Counted from the first letter of the stretch, positions 1 to 9,985 are shown. The stretch: 64,000 nucleotides of DNA from Psychrobacter sanguinis (GCF_020736705.1 NZ_CP085990.1:806001-870000), one strand, 5' to 3'. Made by a program: numbers and translations. Notes: generated from the sequence alone by a model not told the origin.

Positions 1-240
1 TTTGGCTTATCTAGCGCAGTCTTCACCGGCGATATGCAACGCGGCATGAACTTTGCTAAACGTATGCAAGCTGGCATGACCCATATTAATGATATGCCAG
101 TAAATGATGAAAGTATGGTGCCTTTTGGGGGCGTAAAGAACTCAGGTATTGGCCGCTTTAATAGCGATCAAGTTTTAGAAGAGTTCACTAGAACTCACTG
201 GGTATCGTTCCAGAATGAACCCCGTGATTATGGGATCTAA
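1..240 (+). CDS. Aldehyde dehydrogenase, C-terminal fragment (gene enters from the left edge)
   Basis: The reading frame is open from the first base, so the gene starts outside the window and only the last 79 residues are visible. The fragment matches the C-terminal part of NAD(P)-dependent aldehyde dehydrogenases: [10 protein letters not shown], then [14 protein letters not shown], then [12 protein letters not shown], the region that closes the substrate tunnel and contributes to the dimer interface. The INDxxVNDE form is common in benzaldehyde/vanillin-type members, so an aromatic aldehyde substrate is possible. The catalytic Cys and NAD-binding residues lie off the window, so substrate and cofactor cannot be judged. 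A hairpin terminator follows at 310-336. Confidence 0.85.
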   Translation, partial: FGLSSAVFTGDMQRGMNFAKRMQAGMTHINDMPVNDESMVPFGGVKNSGIGRFNSDQVLEEFTRTHWVSFQNEPRDYGI

Positions 241-309
241 GCATATTTTCCGTTTTTAACATCAGCCTAATACATTAGTGAATATAGGCTCAGTGCTTTT
301 AGCTCAAAA

Positions 310-336
310 GAGGTCACTATAGGTGGCCTCTTTTTT
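310..336 (+). terminator. Intrinsic terminator of the aldehyde dehydrogenase gene
   Basis: Arms GAGGTCAC (310-317) and GTGGCCTC (323-330) pair with one G-U and are followed directly by six T residues. It lies about 70 bases after the stop codon and before xerD. Confidence 0.8.
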
Positions 337-456
337 ATTTATAATAAGACCGGTAGTATCAGGTACGTAAGGCCGTTAAAGACGACCCTTACCCACTTTT
401 GTGATATATTCGAATCTTTATTATTTAGAGCCTAATCAAGATGTTGAGAGTGCACC

Positions 457-1395
457 ATGAGTCGTGATCGCGCCGTACAGCCTAGACAACCTAAAGCTTT
501 AGCCGTCGATGATGAGCCGGCGTACATTACAGAATTTCGTCAAGCCATGCTGGCGCGGGGGCTGTCCACCCGTACTCGTAACGCCTATGTGCGAGATTTA
601 AAGCACTGCGAAACGACCAACCCTAAAGCTTTAACGCTTTGGGATGATACGGATGTCATGCAATGCCTCACAGCACTTAATAAGCAAGGAAAAACCCCGC
701 GCACTCAAGCTCGTATGCTATCGAGCTTACGTCAGTTCTACTTATGGATGGTCGGTAATGAACGCCGAGAAGACAATCCCTGTGAGCGTATTAAAACCCC
801 AAAAATTGGACGCTCGCTGCCTAAGGATTTGTCTGAGAATGATGTGGAAAGCTTGATGTCTGCCCCTGATACTAGCACTGCTTTGGGATTACGTGATAAA
901 GCAATGCTAGAAGTACTCTACGCTTGCGGACTTCGAGTCAGTGAACTGATGAACTTATCTTTAGAGCAAGTCAACCTCAACGCAGGTTGGCTACAAATCA
1001 CTGGCAAAGGTAATAAAACACGCCTGGTACCGTTAGGAGAATATGCCAGTGAAGCCTTGGATGATTACTTGAGTCATGCTCGAGGTGAGTTGGTAGCACA
1101 TCTAAAGTCTGGCAACTGCCAAGCGGTATTTTTAACCACACAAGGGGGCTATATGACCCGCCAAAACTTTTGGTATATGATTAAAAAATATGCCAAACAA
1201 GCGGGCATTGAAAGCGACTTATCACCGCACACTCTACGCCACGCCTTTGCCACCCATTTACTCAATCATGGGGCTGATTTACGCAGCGTACAGTTACTAT
1301 TAGGCCATAGTGACTTATCAACCACGCAAATTTATACCCATGTCGCTACCGCTAGACTGCAACAGCTTCATGAGGCGCATCATCCGAGAGGTTAA
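457..1395 (+). CDS. xerD: Site-specific tyrosine recombinase XerD
   Basis: Tyrosine recombinase that acts with XerC at dif to resolve chromosome dimers at division, regulated by FtsK. The protein is 312 aa (E. coli XerD is 298). Residues 22-108 form the N-terminal SAM-like core-binding domain and about 125-300 the catalytic domain. All catalytic residues are visible: R160 (GLRVSEL), K184 (GKGNK), H258 and R261 (HTLRHAFATH), H284 (LLGHSDLSTT) and nucleophile Y293 (IYTHVAT). XerD rather than XerC is favoured by the LPKDLSE segment and the C-terminal LHEAHHPRG tail. The N-terminus is about 15 residues longer than in E. coli. The gene stands alone between its upstream neighbour's terminator and the convergent rlmA. 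An integrase of a mobile element is unlikely because no element boundaries are present. Confidence 0.93.
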   Translation: MSRDRAVQPRQPKALAVDDEPAYITEFRQAMLARGLSTRTRNAYVRDLKHCETTNPKALTLWDDTDVMQCLTALNKQGKTPRTQARMLSSLRQFYLWMVGNERREDNPCERIKTPKIGRSLPKDLSENDVESLMSAPDTSTALGLRDKAMLEVLYACGLRVSELMNLSLEQVNLNAGWLQITGKGNKTRLVPLGEYASEALDDYLSHARGELVAHLKSGNCQAVFLTTQGGYMTRQNFWYMIKKYAKQAGIESDLSPHTLRHAFATHLLNHGADLRSVQLLLGHSDLSTTQIYTHVATARLQQLHEAHHPRG

Positions 1396-1460
1396 AAAGT
1401 TGAAAGAAATTTATCAGTTTTCTTAAATTGGATTAGGTATAGGCTAACTCAGTTTATTGG

Positions 1461-2435
1461 CTAAATTCTCACCAAATCATAAACCACAAAGCGAGCAGTA
1501 GTCTCAAACGGCTGATGCTCAGTAGAAGCCAATAACGCCTCACGCTTTTCAGCTTTAGCCCGGTAAGAATACGGGGTCATAGTTAATAAATCAGCCAAGG
1601 CCTGCTTTTCAAGCACCAAATCTGCCGATACCTTATGCGTTGCCACCTCCTTAAAGTAAGGGGCTAGCTCCTCTAAAAACTTATCCGAATCATGCGGACG
1701 CACATCATCAAACAATGCCTCACGCATACTTTGCAAATGCCCCGCATCTGGCTTGGCAATAATTAGACGCCCCTCCGACTTTAATACTCGAGCAAATTCT
1801 TCGGGCAATATCGGACTAAAAATAGTGCTAATGCCATCAATACTCTTGTCTACTAAGGGTAAGTGCGAGGCGCTGGCCACCATAGGATAAATGGCGGTAT
1901 TTTTGGCCGTCGATTTATCTGCTTTAAGCTGATACCAAAGCTGCTGGTCTTGTTTTGCTACTCTCGCGGTTGTGGCGACCGCCGGCTTACTGATATCCAG
2001 TGCGATTAAACAAGGATGATCGGTATCTATTTTCGCTAGAGCCTCAGCTATAGCACCCGTGTAATAGCCCTCTCCACAGCCCACATCCAGCCAAGTTTGC
2101 GCATTTAAATGATATTGAACTGATTCTGCTGATTGCCCTGACTTTACTTGAATCAAACTGGCAATTAGCTGCTGTAACGGCTGATAAAAGCTTTGGTTTA
2201 AAAAACGATGGCGGGCATCGATAGACGCTTGGCTGTCCCCCGGCTCTTTAGACTTTTTGTTTTGTACCGGTAATAAATTAACATAGCCTTGGCGCGCCAC
2301 ATCAAAAGGGTGCTTAGTCTCTTTATCGTTCAAACTGCCGTCGCATAGCCAAGTTTTAGCGTCGACAATGAGCGGGGACTGACAGTAAGGACAGACAAAA
2401 TGCGGTTGATCAAATGCTAAAGGTTGAAAGGTCAT
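1461..2435 (-). CDS. rlmA: 23S rRNA (guanine-N1) methyltransferase, RlmA type
   Basis: SAM-dependent methyltransferase expected to methylate N1 of a guanine in helix 35 of 23S rRNA (G745 in E. coli). The 324-aa protein starts with the family's zinc-finger segment: C15, C18, C31 and H42. It continues with GYVNLLPVQNKKSKEPGDS (residues 50-68), nearly the E. coli RlmA signature. SAM-binding motif I is LDVGCGEGYYTG (residues 116-127). The C-terminal MTPYSYRA resembles MTPFAWRA of E. coli. It is longer than E. coli RlmA (269 aa), with an insertion of about 50 residues around the SAM motif. It is convergent with xerD and lies downstream of mraY on the same strand. Confidence 0.9.
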   Translation of the reverse strand: MTFQPLAFDQPHFVCPYCQSPLIVDAKTWLCDGSLNDKETKHPFDVARQGYVNLLPVQNKKSKEPGDSQASIDARHRFLNQSFYQPLQQLIASLIQVKSGQSAESVQYHLNAQTWLDVGCGEGYYTGAIAEALAKIDTDHPCLIALDISKPAVATTARVAKQDQQLWYQLKADKSTAKNTAIYPMVASASHLPLVDKSIDGISTIFSPILPEEFARVLKSEGRLIIAKPDAGHLQSMREALFDDVRPHDSDKFLEELAPYFKEVATHKVSADLVLEKQALADLLTMTPYSYRAKAEKREALLASTEHQPFETTARFVVYDLVRI

Positions 2436-2490
2436 AAGTCAAAAATCCTATTGCCAAGCCTAAAATTTAACGATATCAAACTTAAAGTAA

Positions 2491-2515
2491 AACGGGTGCC
2501 AATATGACACCCGTT
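2491..2515 (-). terminator. Hairpin downstream of mraY, possible weak terminator
   Basis: Perfect 8-bp stem AACGGGTG / CACCCGTT with a 9-base loop, lying 57 bases after the mraY stop codon on the minus strand and upstream of rlmA. It is followed on that strand by TTACTTTAAG, a poor T tract. It may end or attenuate the dcw transcript before rlmA. Confidence 0.45.
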
Positions 2516-2571
2516 ACTAAATATTGATTATTGAATTGTCGATAGTATCGTACAGTAATTAAACTGCTGTA

Positions 2572-3693
2572 TTAACGCAGCTTTAAGGTCATTAGTCCTA
2601 GCACTACCAGCAAAATAGCAATAATCCAAAAGCGCACCACAACTTGGGTCTCTTTCCAGCCCAGCTCTTCAAAGTGATGATGCAACGGTGCCATTAATAA
2701 CACGCGTTTCTTACGTAGCTTAAATGAGCCCACTTGTAAGATGACTGATACAGCTTCTGCCACAAATAAACCACCCATAATGGCAAAAGCAATTTCTTGA
2801 CGGGTCATTACCGCGATAGTACCCAACATCGCCCCCAGTGCCAAAGCACCAACGTCGCCCATAAATACTTGTGCTGGATGCGCGTTGTACCATAAAAAGC
2901 CCAAACCAGAGCCAATCATGGCAGCACAGACAATGGTCACCTCAGAGTTATAAGCAATATAGGGTACATGCAAATAGTCGGCAAAGCGTACATCACCTGA
3001 TACATAAGAAAAGACACCGAGACCGGCGGCAACGAATACTACTGGCAAAATGGCCAAGCCGTCTAGACCATCGGTGAGGTTCACCGCATTAGACGAGCCA
3101 TTAATGACAAAGTAGGTGAAAATAATAAATGCCAAACCAAAAGGTACCGCTGAGAAAGGGATAACCCAATCTTTAAATAGAGGTATCAATAAATCCACCA
3201 TAGCCTTGGTACTGGCGGGGTCAGGTTGCTGACTGGCGATATAATACAGGGAACTACCCACAAACAAAGCGCCCACTGATAACCAAAAATACTTTTTGCG
3301 AGCGATTAAACCTTTGGGGTTTTTATATTTAATCTTAAGCCAGTCATCTGCCCAACCTACTGCCCCAAAAATAACCATCACCACCATTAAAATCCAAACA
3401 TAAGGGTTGGTTAAATTGGCCCAACACAATGTTGAGAAACCAATTGAGGTTAAAATAAGTACCCCACCCATGGTTGGTGTACCGGTTTTTGCTAAGTGGG
3501 TTTTAGGACCATCATCACGTACCGCTTGGTCATATTTGACACTGCGAAGATAAGCGATAGTACGTGGGCCGAGGATAATACTAAAGGCGAGTGAGGTAAT
3601 GACAGTGAGCAGTGCCCGTAGAGTTAAAGATGACACCGCTGAAAACGGTGAATAGAATTGACTCAACCAACTGTCAAACAACCAATATAACAC
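2572..3693 (-). CDS. mraY: Phospho-N-acetylmuramoyl-pentapeptide-transferase MraY
   Basis: Integral membrane enzyme that transfers phospho-MurNAc-pentapeptide from UDP to undecaprenyl phosphate, giving lipid I. The 373-aa protein has the family's roughly ten hydrophobic segments. Its signatures are [18 protein letters not shown] (residues 60-77), WADDWLKI with the conserved Asp pair, [10 protein letters not shown] (Mg-binding Asp) and [12 protein letters not shown] (HHH motif). It is the last gene of the visible rsmH-ftsL-ftsI-murE-murF-mraY series. A 240-bp spacer without a gene separates it from murF, longer than usual in dcw clusters. murD, ftsW, murG and murC, which often follow, are absent here and must lie elsewhere. 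Confidence 0.97.
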   Translation of the reverse strand: MLYWLFDSWLSQFYSPFSAVSSLTLRALLTVITSLAFSIILGPRTIAYLRSVKYDQAVRDDGPKTHLAKTGTPTMGGVLILTSIGFSTLCWANLTNPYVWILMVVMVIFGAVGWADDWLKIKYKNPKGLIARKKYFWLSVGALFVGSSLYYIASQQPDPASTKAMVDLLIPLFKDWVIPFSAVPFGLAFIIFTYFVINGSSNAVNLTDGLDGLAILPVVFVAAGLGVFSYVSGDVRFADYLHVPYIAYNSEVTIVCAAMIGSGLGFLWYNAHPAQVFMGDVGALALGAMLGTIAVMTRQEIAFAIMGGLFVAEAVSVILQVGSFKLRKKRVLLMAPLHHHFEELGWKETQVVVRFWIIAILLVVLGLMTLKLR

Positions 3694-3933
3694 CGCCTAC
3701 TCCTCATGAATTTTTAAAAAATTTTGTATATTTAACAATAAATAGCAATGAAAATAAAATTTAAAATAAGACAGCATTGCCACAACTGAAGCTGTGACAC
3801 TGAATATGAAATTTGTTTTTAAGCCTCAAAAAGGCCAAATCAGTCGAATTATCGCAAAAATACGGGATAAAAACAGGATTAAAGCAACTTTTCACCAAAA
3901 ACGCACATTGTTAATGCATCTTTAGAAAGTAAA

Positions 3934-5457
3934 TCAATCCGTATTTTTGCTTAAATCATCGATTAAGGTTTCCATAGTCGTGCTGCGTGACCCTTTGAAT
4001 AATAGGGTACAAACCTGTTGGCTTTCGGTCTTTTGGGCCAATACTGCTTGAAGCTTAGGAAATAATTCTGCTTTAGTATCAAAAGCATACGCCTGCTGCA
4101 TACCTTGATTGCGAGCGCCGGCGACAGTATCCGCAGCAAATTCGCCTGCACACAGCAGCAAATCAATTGCTTTATTTGCAATCGCTTGCCCGAGTTTGTA
4201 ATGCTCTTCACTAGAGGCATCACCAAGCTCACCAATATCGCCAAGTACCAATACTTTATAGCCTGCTTGAGCGGCCAAGACATCGGCGGCAGCTCGCATA
4301 GAGTTTGGATTGGCATTATAGGTATCATCGATAATGTGGTGCATGCCTAAGGTCTGTCTTCCCAAGCGGCCTTTGCTAGAGGTGGCTTGATTCAGGCCTG
4401 CTGCGATAACTTCAGGAGCGATGCCAGCGGCATAAGCACAGGCAGCTGCTGCTAAAGCATTGCTCACATTATGCTCGCCTGACATAGGTAGCGTAATGTC
4501 TACCACAGAGGTTTGTGAATCTAGGTCAAAATGTAATTTAAAACAGCTTTGTAGCGCAGTGGTCTGCACCTCAGTGGCGTAAACTTGAGGCTGGCTTGAG
4601 TCAGCCTTATCACTGTTATGTTGTAAATGCTGCCAACCATAATGAATCACATTGGGTGTGTGCTGTTTAGCGACCGCGGTTAATTGCTGCGTATAATCGT
4701 CATCAAACGGCACCACCGCAGTGCTAGATTCTGTCAACGACTGATAAATCTCTGCCTTGGTTTTGGCAATATTGTCACGACCGCCAAATTCCCCAAGATG
4801 CGCCGTTCCGATGTTTAAGATACAGGCCACATCTGGCTTGACCATAGCCGTGGTATAAGCAATCTCACCCACATGGTTTGCGCCTAACTCTAAGACCGCA
4901 TAACGGTGTTGTTGCTCTAATTCAAGCAGCATCATGGGTACGCCAAAGTCATTATTTAGATTACCGCGTGTCACTAGAGTGGTGCTTTGCTGAGCGGCAT
5001 TGGCTGTTTCTACTTGGGTAAAGATATGACGCAGCATCTCTTTGACAGTGGTTTTGCCACTTGATCCGGTTAAGGCAATTACCTTTAGATTAGGATGCTG
5101 CTGACGACGATAGGCGGCAATTTGACCGAAAGCCAAACGAGTGTCGTCTACCTTAAGTTGCGGTACGGGTAATGCTTCAATAGGTTGGCTAACAATGGCA
5201 GCAATAGCGCCCTTCTCAACAGCGGCAGTCACAAAATTGTGCCCATCAAAGTTCTCGCCAACAATGGCTAAGAAGATGTCACCGGCCTGTATTTTACGGG
5301 TATCAGTAATGATACGAGTGGCATTGAGCGTTGTTTTGTTTTGAGCATCTAAGCCAATCCATTGACTGTCAAGCTGAGCCGTTGCTGCCTGAAGATGCTC
5401 AGGCGTCCAGTTGAATAATCCGCTAGTTTGGGCTGAGTCTGTGTTTGATTGGCTCAT
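3934..5457 (-). CDS. murF: UDP-N-acetylmuramoyl-tripeptide--D-alanyl-D-alanine ligase MurF
   Basis: Cytoplasmic Mur ligase that adds D-Ala-D-Ala to UDP-MurNAc-tripeptide using ATP. At 507 aa it is slightly longer than E. coli MurF (452). Visible motifs are the P-loop ALTGSSGKTTVKEM (near residue 130), LELGANHVGEIAYT, LNIGTAHLGEFGG, the central-domain GEHNVSNALAAAA, and IDDTYNANPNSMRAA, the MurF-specific C-terminal signature. KGSRSTTMETLI closes the third domain. An insertion of about 20 polar residues near 'HLQHNSDKADSSQ' is variable and probably a surface loop. It sits 85 bp after murE and before mraY. Confidence 0.97.
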   Translation of the reverse strand: MSQSNTDSAQTSGLFNWTPEHLQAATAQLDSQWIGLDAQNKTTLNATRIITDTRKIQAGDIFLAIVGENFDGHNFVTAAVEKGAIAAIVSQPIEALPVPQLKVDDTRLAFGQIAAYRRQQHPNLKVIALTGSSGKTTVKEMLRHIFTQVETANAAQQSTTLVTRGNLNNDFGVPMMLLELEQQHRYAVLELGANHVGEIAYTTAMVKPDVACILNIGTAHLGEFGGRDNIAKTKAEIYQSLTESSTAVVPFDDDYTQQLTAVAKQHTPNVIHYGWQHLQHNSDKADSSQPQVYATEVQTTALQSCFKLHFDLDSQTSVVDITLPMSGEHNVSNALAAAACAYAAGIAPEVIAAGLNQATSSKGRLGRQTLGMHHIIDDTYNANPNSMRAAADVLAAQAGYKVLVLGDIGELGDASSEEHYKLGQAIANKAIDLLLCAGEFAADTVAGARNQGMQQAYAFDTKAELFPKLQAVLAQKTESQQVCTLLFKGSRSTTMETLIDDLSKNTD

Positions 5458-5542
5458 TACTGTGTCTCATCTGAATTAAAAGTTATTTATATCGCTAACC
5501 GTATGCTATTAACCAAAGAATAATTGGCCAAGCCAACCGAGG

Positions 5543-7261
5543 TTAACGTTTGTTAGCCTCGATTAAGGCGTGTTGCAGCACTTCTCTATCATCAAAGTCA
5601 TGACGTACACCTTTGATTTCTTGATAGGTCTCATGACCTTTGCCCGCGATGACCACGATATCTTGCGAACCGGCATGCTCTACCGCGTATTGAATCGCCT
5701 GTTTGCGGTCGGCAATGACTTTGGTTTTCTGATGCTGCTCGTCACTCATGCCCTGCTGCATGTCCTCTAAGATCTGTTCGGGGTCTTCACTGCGTGGATT
5801 GTCAGAGGTCAATACCACTTTATCGGCCACAGCCAAACCTGCCTGTGCCATCAGAGGACGCTTACCTTTGTCTCTGTCACCACCGCAGCCGAAGATGGCC
5901 CAAAGATTGCCACTACAATGTGATTTTAAACTGGTCAATACTTGAGTTAAGGCATCTGGCGTATGGGCATAATCGACGATGAATACGCCCTGCTCCGAGT
6001 CTGCGTCTTGGTCCTCAATGCTAACCCGTTGCATACGTCCACTAGCCCCTTGCAATTTAGTCACTAAAGCAGGCAGGTCTTCAAGCTCGATACCCAACGC
6101 CATTGCTCCTGCGACTGCTGCCAACAGGTTGGCCACATTAAAGCGTCCCAATAGCGGACTGTGTAAGGTTAATGAGCCAAAGCTGGTTTCGACTTCAATT
6201 TTGACACCTTCCAAGCTGGGCTCAATCTTGTTCGCCACAAAGTAGGCATCATTGGCTATCTCGTTAATAGTTCCTTGTTCTGACGCTAAGCTATATAACC
6301 AGACTTTAACCCCTGAACGGCGAGCAGTCTCTGCCATCAATGAAGCAAATTCATCATCGGCATTAATCACAGCGTGGGTCAATTGTGGGAAATAGGCAGT
6401 ATCAAATAAACGGGCTTTGGCACGGGCGTAATCTTCCATATCGGGGTGATAGTCGAGGTGATCACGGCTTAAATTGGTGTAAACAGCAACGGTCACTGGC
6501 ACAGCTTGTAGACGCTGCTGGTCTAAACCGTGTGAACTGGCTTCTAAGGCCAAGATACTGACACCTTCATCGTGCATCTTTCGCAAAAAGCGTTGTACCG
6601 CTAAGGCATCGCCCGTGGTATGACTGGCTTGTACTAAACTGTCTAGACGACCATTACCTGCAGTGCCCATGACAGCGCTGTTTTGTAGCTGAGCGACGTT
6701 TGAAAATTGACAAAGTTGGGCAATCAATTGGCTGATAGTGGTCTTACCATTGGTACCCGTTACCGCAATGACTTGCGGCAGCTGCTGTTGTAAATCTGAA
6801 CTCTGGGTAAGACTCGATAAAGAAGCAGAAGGCAATAAGCTGATTTGAATCAAGCTGCCCAAAATATCACGTAGATTGGCAACAAATATAATAGGACACG
6901 CATACTCAGCGGTTTGGGTGCTAGATGCTAAGTATTGAGGCTCAATCTCAGTAAGGATAAAAGCCGCTTTTTCAGCGGCTACTTGGGCATATTGTTGGCT
7001 TTTTTCGATAGGTTGAGTATGACTTTTTAATAACACGAACGCAGCAGGTGCAGCGACAGATGGAGCATTATTTACCTCATTGTCCAGTTGACGGCTGTCC
7101 AATACAAATTTGGAAAACGCTATATCAATGCCCGGCTGAGATAAAATTTGCTGCAAAGTCTGAGACTGTTCAGGTAAGACTTTTAAAGCAGTTTCAACCA
7201 CTTGGCGTAAGGTTAATGCTGAAGCCTCGTTGTCTGTCGATGCTAATTGATTCGCTGTCAT
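5543..7261 (-). CDS. murE: UDP-N-acetylmuramoyl-tripeptide ligase MurE (meso-diaminopimelate type)
   Basis: Mur ligase that adds the third stem-peptide residue. The 572-aa protein shows the P-loop AVTGTNGKTTISQL, the ALEASSHGLDQQRL segment, TNLSRDHLDYHPDMEDYARAK with the usual carbamoylated Lys, GRFNVANLLAAV, GCGGDRDKGKRPLM and SDNPRSEDP. The DNPR motif is what binds meso-diaminopimelate in the family, so the added residue should be meso-DAP. It is longer than E. coli MurE (495 aa) because of a longer N-terminal domain with polar, Q- and S-rich stretches. It lies between ftsI (161-bp spacer) and murF (85-bp spacer). Confidence 0.97.
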   Translation of the reverse strand: MTANQLASTDNEASALTLRQVVETALKVLPEQSQTLQQILSQPGIDIAFSKFVLDSRQLDNEVNNAPSVAAPAAFVLLKSHTQPIEKSQQYAQVAAEKAAFILTEIEPQYLASSTQTAEYACPIIFVANLRDILGSLIQISLLPSASLSSLTQSSDLQQQLPQVIAVTGTNGKTTISQLIAQLCQFSNVAQLQNSAVMGTAGNGRLDSLVQASHTTGDALAVQRFLRKMHDEGVSILALEASSHGLDQQRLQAVPVTVAVYTNLSRDHLDYHPDMEDYARAKARLFDTAYFPQLTHAVINADDEFASLMAETARRSGVKVWLYSLASEQGTINEIANDAYFVANKIEPSLEGVKIEVETSFGSLTLHSPLLGRFNVANLLAAVAGAMALGIELEDLPALVTKLQGASGRMQRVSIEDQDADSEQGVFIVDYAHTPDALTQVLTSLKSHCSGNLWAIFGCGGDRDKGKRPLMAQAGLAVADKVVLTSDNPRSEDPEQILEDMQQGMSDEQHQKTKVIADRKQAIQYAVEHAGSQDIVVIAGKGHETYQEIKGVRHDFDDREVLQHALIEANKR

Positions 7262-7422
7262 TCTGCTAGCCTTGTTAGATGCATTCAGCCATTTAGCTAG
7301 CCACTATTAACTTTTCAGTTAGCGTAGTTATCGGTAAATGTAGTTACCGGTAAAGACGTCATTAATTGAAGCGTTAAGCAATTAACTAGCTAAGCGGCTA
7401 TCCATGCTTATTGTTGATTAAA

Positions 7423-9537
7423 TTATTCAGTTTTCAACGGTTTATCTAAGGGTACGTTATAAAGACGCAATGCTTCTTGCATCACGTTTTTAAATACGGG
7501 CGCTGCCACAATACCGGCGTAGTAAGTCTTTCTAGGATCTTCGACCAAGATGACCGTTACCAAACGTGGATTGGATGCAGGCGCGATACCGGCAAACACC
7601 GTACGGTATTGATCAGTGTAGTAACCCCCTTTCGGATTTACTCGGCGTGAAGTACCCGTTTTACCGGCAATACGATAACCATCGATGGCGGCGGCAGTCG
7701 CTGTACCCCCTGGCTGAGTAACGGTTTCCATCATTTTAACCACAGACATGGCATGTTTTTCATCCAACACCCGTGTGCCTACTGGTCTTTGCTTTTGTTT
7801 TTCTAAGGTTAAGGGGTGTAATACACCTCCTGAGCCTAGTGCGGCATAAGCCTGAGCAATCTGAGCCAAAGTCACTTGCAAACCATAACCGTAACTTACT
7901 GTGGCACGGCGAGAGGTTTCAATTTCCTTAGGCGTTGGAATAATACCGGCCTGCTCTCCTGGGAAGTTCAGTGCGGTCTTTTTGCCAAAACCGAATTCTT
8001 TTTGCACATTGGTAATGCCATCAGGTGGTAGAGACAATGCAATCTTAGTAGAGGCCACGTTACTTGATTTTTGAATCAAAGTAGACATGGTAATTGTGCC
8101 CAAGTTATTGTGATCTCGAATGGTATAGCCTCTTACTCTGATTGATCCTGGGCTGGTATTAATCAGTGAGTTTTCAGTATATTTTCCAGATTTCAATGCT
8201 GCGGCCACTGTGAAAGGCTTCATCACTGAGCCGGGCTCAAATACGTCTAGTACGGCTCGGTTACGTTGGTTATTGCCGGTCATTTCGTTTAAGTTATTGT
8301 TGTTAAACGATGGCCAAGTAGACAATGCCAAGACTTCGCCAGTGTGTACATCGACCACCATCCCGGTTGACCATCTGGCTTCTTGTACACGACCCACATG
8401 CTCAAGCTCCTTGTACAGCAGATACTGTAGACGTGAGTCAATAGACAAGTTAACATCTTGTCCAGGCACCATAGGTTTAATTTGTTCAAGCTCTTCAATG
8501 CTATTTTGATAACGGTCTTTTAGTACTCGAACCTTACCATCTTCGCCCGCCAGCTTCGCTTGAAACTGACGTTCAACACCGGCGCGGCCTTCATAGCCAC
8601 TATTAGGATCATTGGCATTATGGCCCATGAAGCCCAGTAGCTGCGCATTGGGTTGCGGCTGAGGGTAGTAACGGCGAAACTCTTGTTTTTCATAAACGCC
8701 AGGGAAGTCCAACGCCACTACCGCATCGGCAATCTCTGGAGTTACTTTGTTTAATAAGGGCAGGTAATGTGAACCAGATCCTTTAGGCAATACTGCTTTT
8801 ACCGCATCGTCATCACTCACATCGACGGTGTTATTGATGGCCACAGCTTGTTGTAGACGCTCAAGTGATACCCCAGAGACACTGGCAAGTTGAGCCAAAT
8901 CCATCTCTTTTAATTTCTTAAGCAGTCTTTGCTGTGCTTCCGGGTCATCTGAATTTTTCTTAATGCGCTTCTGCAAGTCATAGTAAGCCTGCGCATAGTC
9001 ATAAGGACTAAACGAGACACTGGACAAAGGCGCACTTACCGCCAATGGCTGGTTATTACGATCGGTGATCATACCTCGATAAGAATGCTGAGTACGCTCA
9101 CTGGTAATTATTTCATTACCTTTATCAATAAATTTTTGAGAATTAATGAGTTGCAGGTACAAAGCACGGCTAACCAAACCCAATAAAAATAAAGAGGCAA
9201 AAAACCAGATTATTTTAAAGCGAATTAAGTCACTTTCTGCGCTGGCTCGAGTAGAGGCGCCTACTGTGCCTTTATGATTGCGATGTTTGACACTGGTATA
9301 AGCACCACTGGTCTCTTTTTCTTTCTGCCAGAATTTTAGCTTGGCCATACCCCCTTTGTCGGTATTACTACTATTGGCTTTACCACCTTTCGAGGACTGC
9401 GGCTTTTTAGGGGCAACCAAAGGCTCAGTCACTTTACCGTGCATGGGCTTATCAGCAGCACTTTTTTTGGTGCTGGTTTTTGGAGCAGTGGCTTTTTTTC
9501 TTGGACTACTTGGCGGATTAGAAGGCTTCTTACTCAT
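7423..9537 (-). CDS. ftsI: Septal peptidoglycan transpeptidase FtsI (PBP3)
   Basis: Class B penicillin-binding protein that cross-links septal peptidoglycan with FtsW. The 704-aa protein is unusually long (E. coli FtsI is 588). Residues 1-105 form a Lys/Ser/Pro-rich cytoplasmic extension. One membrane segment follows (about 106-126, IIWFFASLFLLGLVSRALYL), then the dimerisation domain and the transpeptidase domain. Active-site motifs are intact: S437-V-M-K440 (GSVMKPFTVAAA), S491-S-N493 and K626-T-G (AGKTGTSRR). Its first codons overlap the end of ftsL by 8 bp, indicating translational coupling. The basic N-terminal tail probably contacts cytoplasmic division proteins or DNA-rich midcell surroundings; that role is inference. 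Confidence 0.96.
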   Translation of the reverse strand: MSKKPSNPPSSPRKKATAPKTSTKKSAADKPMHGKVTEPLVAPKKPQSSKGGKANSSNTDKGGMAKLKFWQKEKETSGAYTSVKHRNHKGTVGASTRASAESDLIRFKIIWFFASLFLLGLVSRALYLQLINSQKFIDKGNEIITSERTQHSYRGMITDRNNQPLAVSAPLSSVSFSPYDYAQAYYDLQKRIKKNSDDPEAQQRLLKKLKEMDLAQLASVSGVSLERLQQAVAINNTVDVSDDDAVKAVLPKGSGSHYLPLLNKVTPEIADAVVALDFPGVYEKQEFRRYYPQPQPNAQLLGFMGHNANDPNSGYEGRAGVERQFQAKLAGEDGKVRVLKDRYQNSIEELEQIKPMVPGQDVNLSIDSRLQYLLYKELEHVGRVQEARWSTGMVVDVHTGEVLALSTWPSFNNNNLNEMTGNNQRNRAVLDVFEPGSVMKPFTVAAALKSGKYTENSLINTSPGSIRVRGYTIRDHNNLGTITMSTLIQKSSNVASTKIALSLPPDGITNVQKEFGFGKKTALNFPGEQAGIIPTPKEIETSRRATVSYGYGLQVTLAQIAQAYAALGSGGVLHPLTLEKQKQRPVGTRVLDEKHAMSVVKMMETVTQPGGTATAAAIDGYRIAGKTGTSRRVNPKGGYYTDQYRTVFAGIAPASNPRLVTVILVEDPRKTYYAGIVAAPVFKNVMQEALRLYNVPLDKPLKTE

Positions 9538-9985
9538 CTTTGCCTCCTTGTTGCTGCTGGATGGTCAATTCTGCTTCATCGGCTGCTTTGGGCTGTTCAA
9601 TATTCAACCTATCCCCAGGCTTAGCCGCTGTCGGCTGCAAGATAAGCTTGTCTTTAGTTGTGGGGGAATACATACCAAGCTGCGTAACCGCACGGCTGGC
9701 AATTTGTGGCGTGGCACTAAAGGTTTGTTGTTCGATGACCAAACGCTGATTCTCAATTTGTAAATTACGATGTTCAACTTTCATTTTTTGCAACGCCATA
9801 TAGTCCTCATGGTACTGTTGCACCTGTTCGGCGGTCAATACCGCTGTCCAGATTATGCCAATCGCTAGCAAAATCATGACAGCACCGTAGACGCTAACAC
9901 CACGATAACGCTTGGTTAAAAAATCGCTAATCTCTAGCGAGTCTTTATCTATTAGATTCGAGCTTGGGGATTTATTATTTGCCAT
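9530..9985 (-). CDS. ftsL: Cell division protein FtsL
   Basis: Small bitopic divisome protein expected to form a complex with FtsB and FtsQ and activate FtsWI. The 151-aa protein has a short cytoplasmic part (1-30), one membrane helix (about 31-51, VYGAVMILLAIGIIWTAVL), a periplasmic coiled coil (about 52-90, rich in E/Q/L with MKVEHRNLQIENQRLVIEQQ) and a Q/E-rich tail. Sequence conservation in the family is low, so the call rests on topology, size and position between rsmH and ftsI. Its end overlaps the ftsI start by 8 bp. Confidence 0.9.
   Translation of the reverse strand: MANNKSPSSNLIDKDSLEISDFLTKRYRGVSVYGAVMILLAIGIIWTAVLTAEQVQQYHEDYMALQKMKVEHRNLQIENQRLVIEQQTFSATPQIASRAVTQLGMYSPTTKDKLILQPTAAKPGDRLNIEQPKAADEAELTIQQQQGGKDE

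Noticed and set aside
457..1395. xerD as a mobile-element integrase
   Set aside because: It matches housekeeping XerD closely, including the C-terminal tail, and no element boundaries are present.
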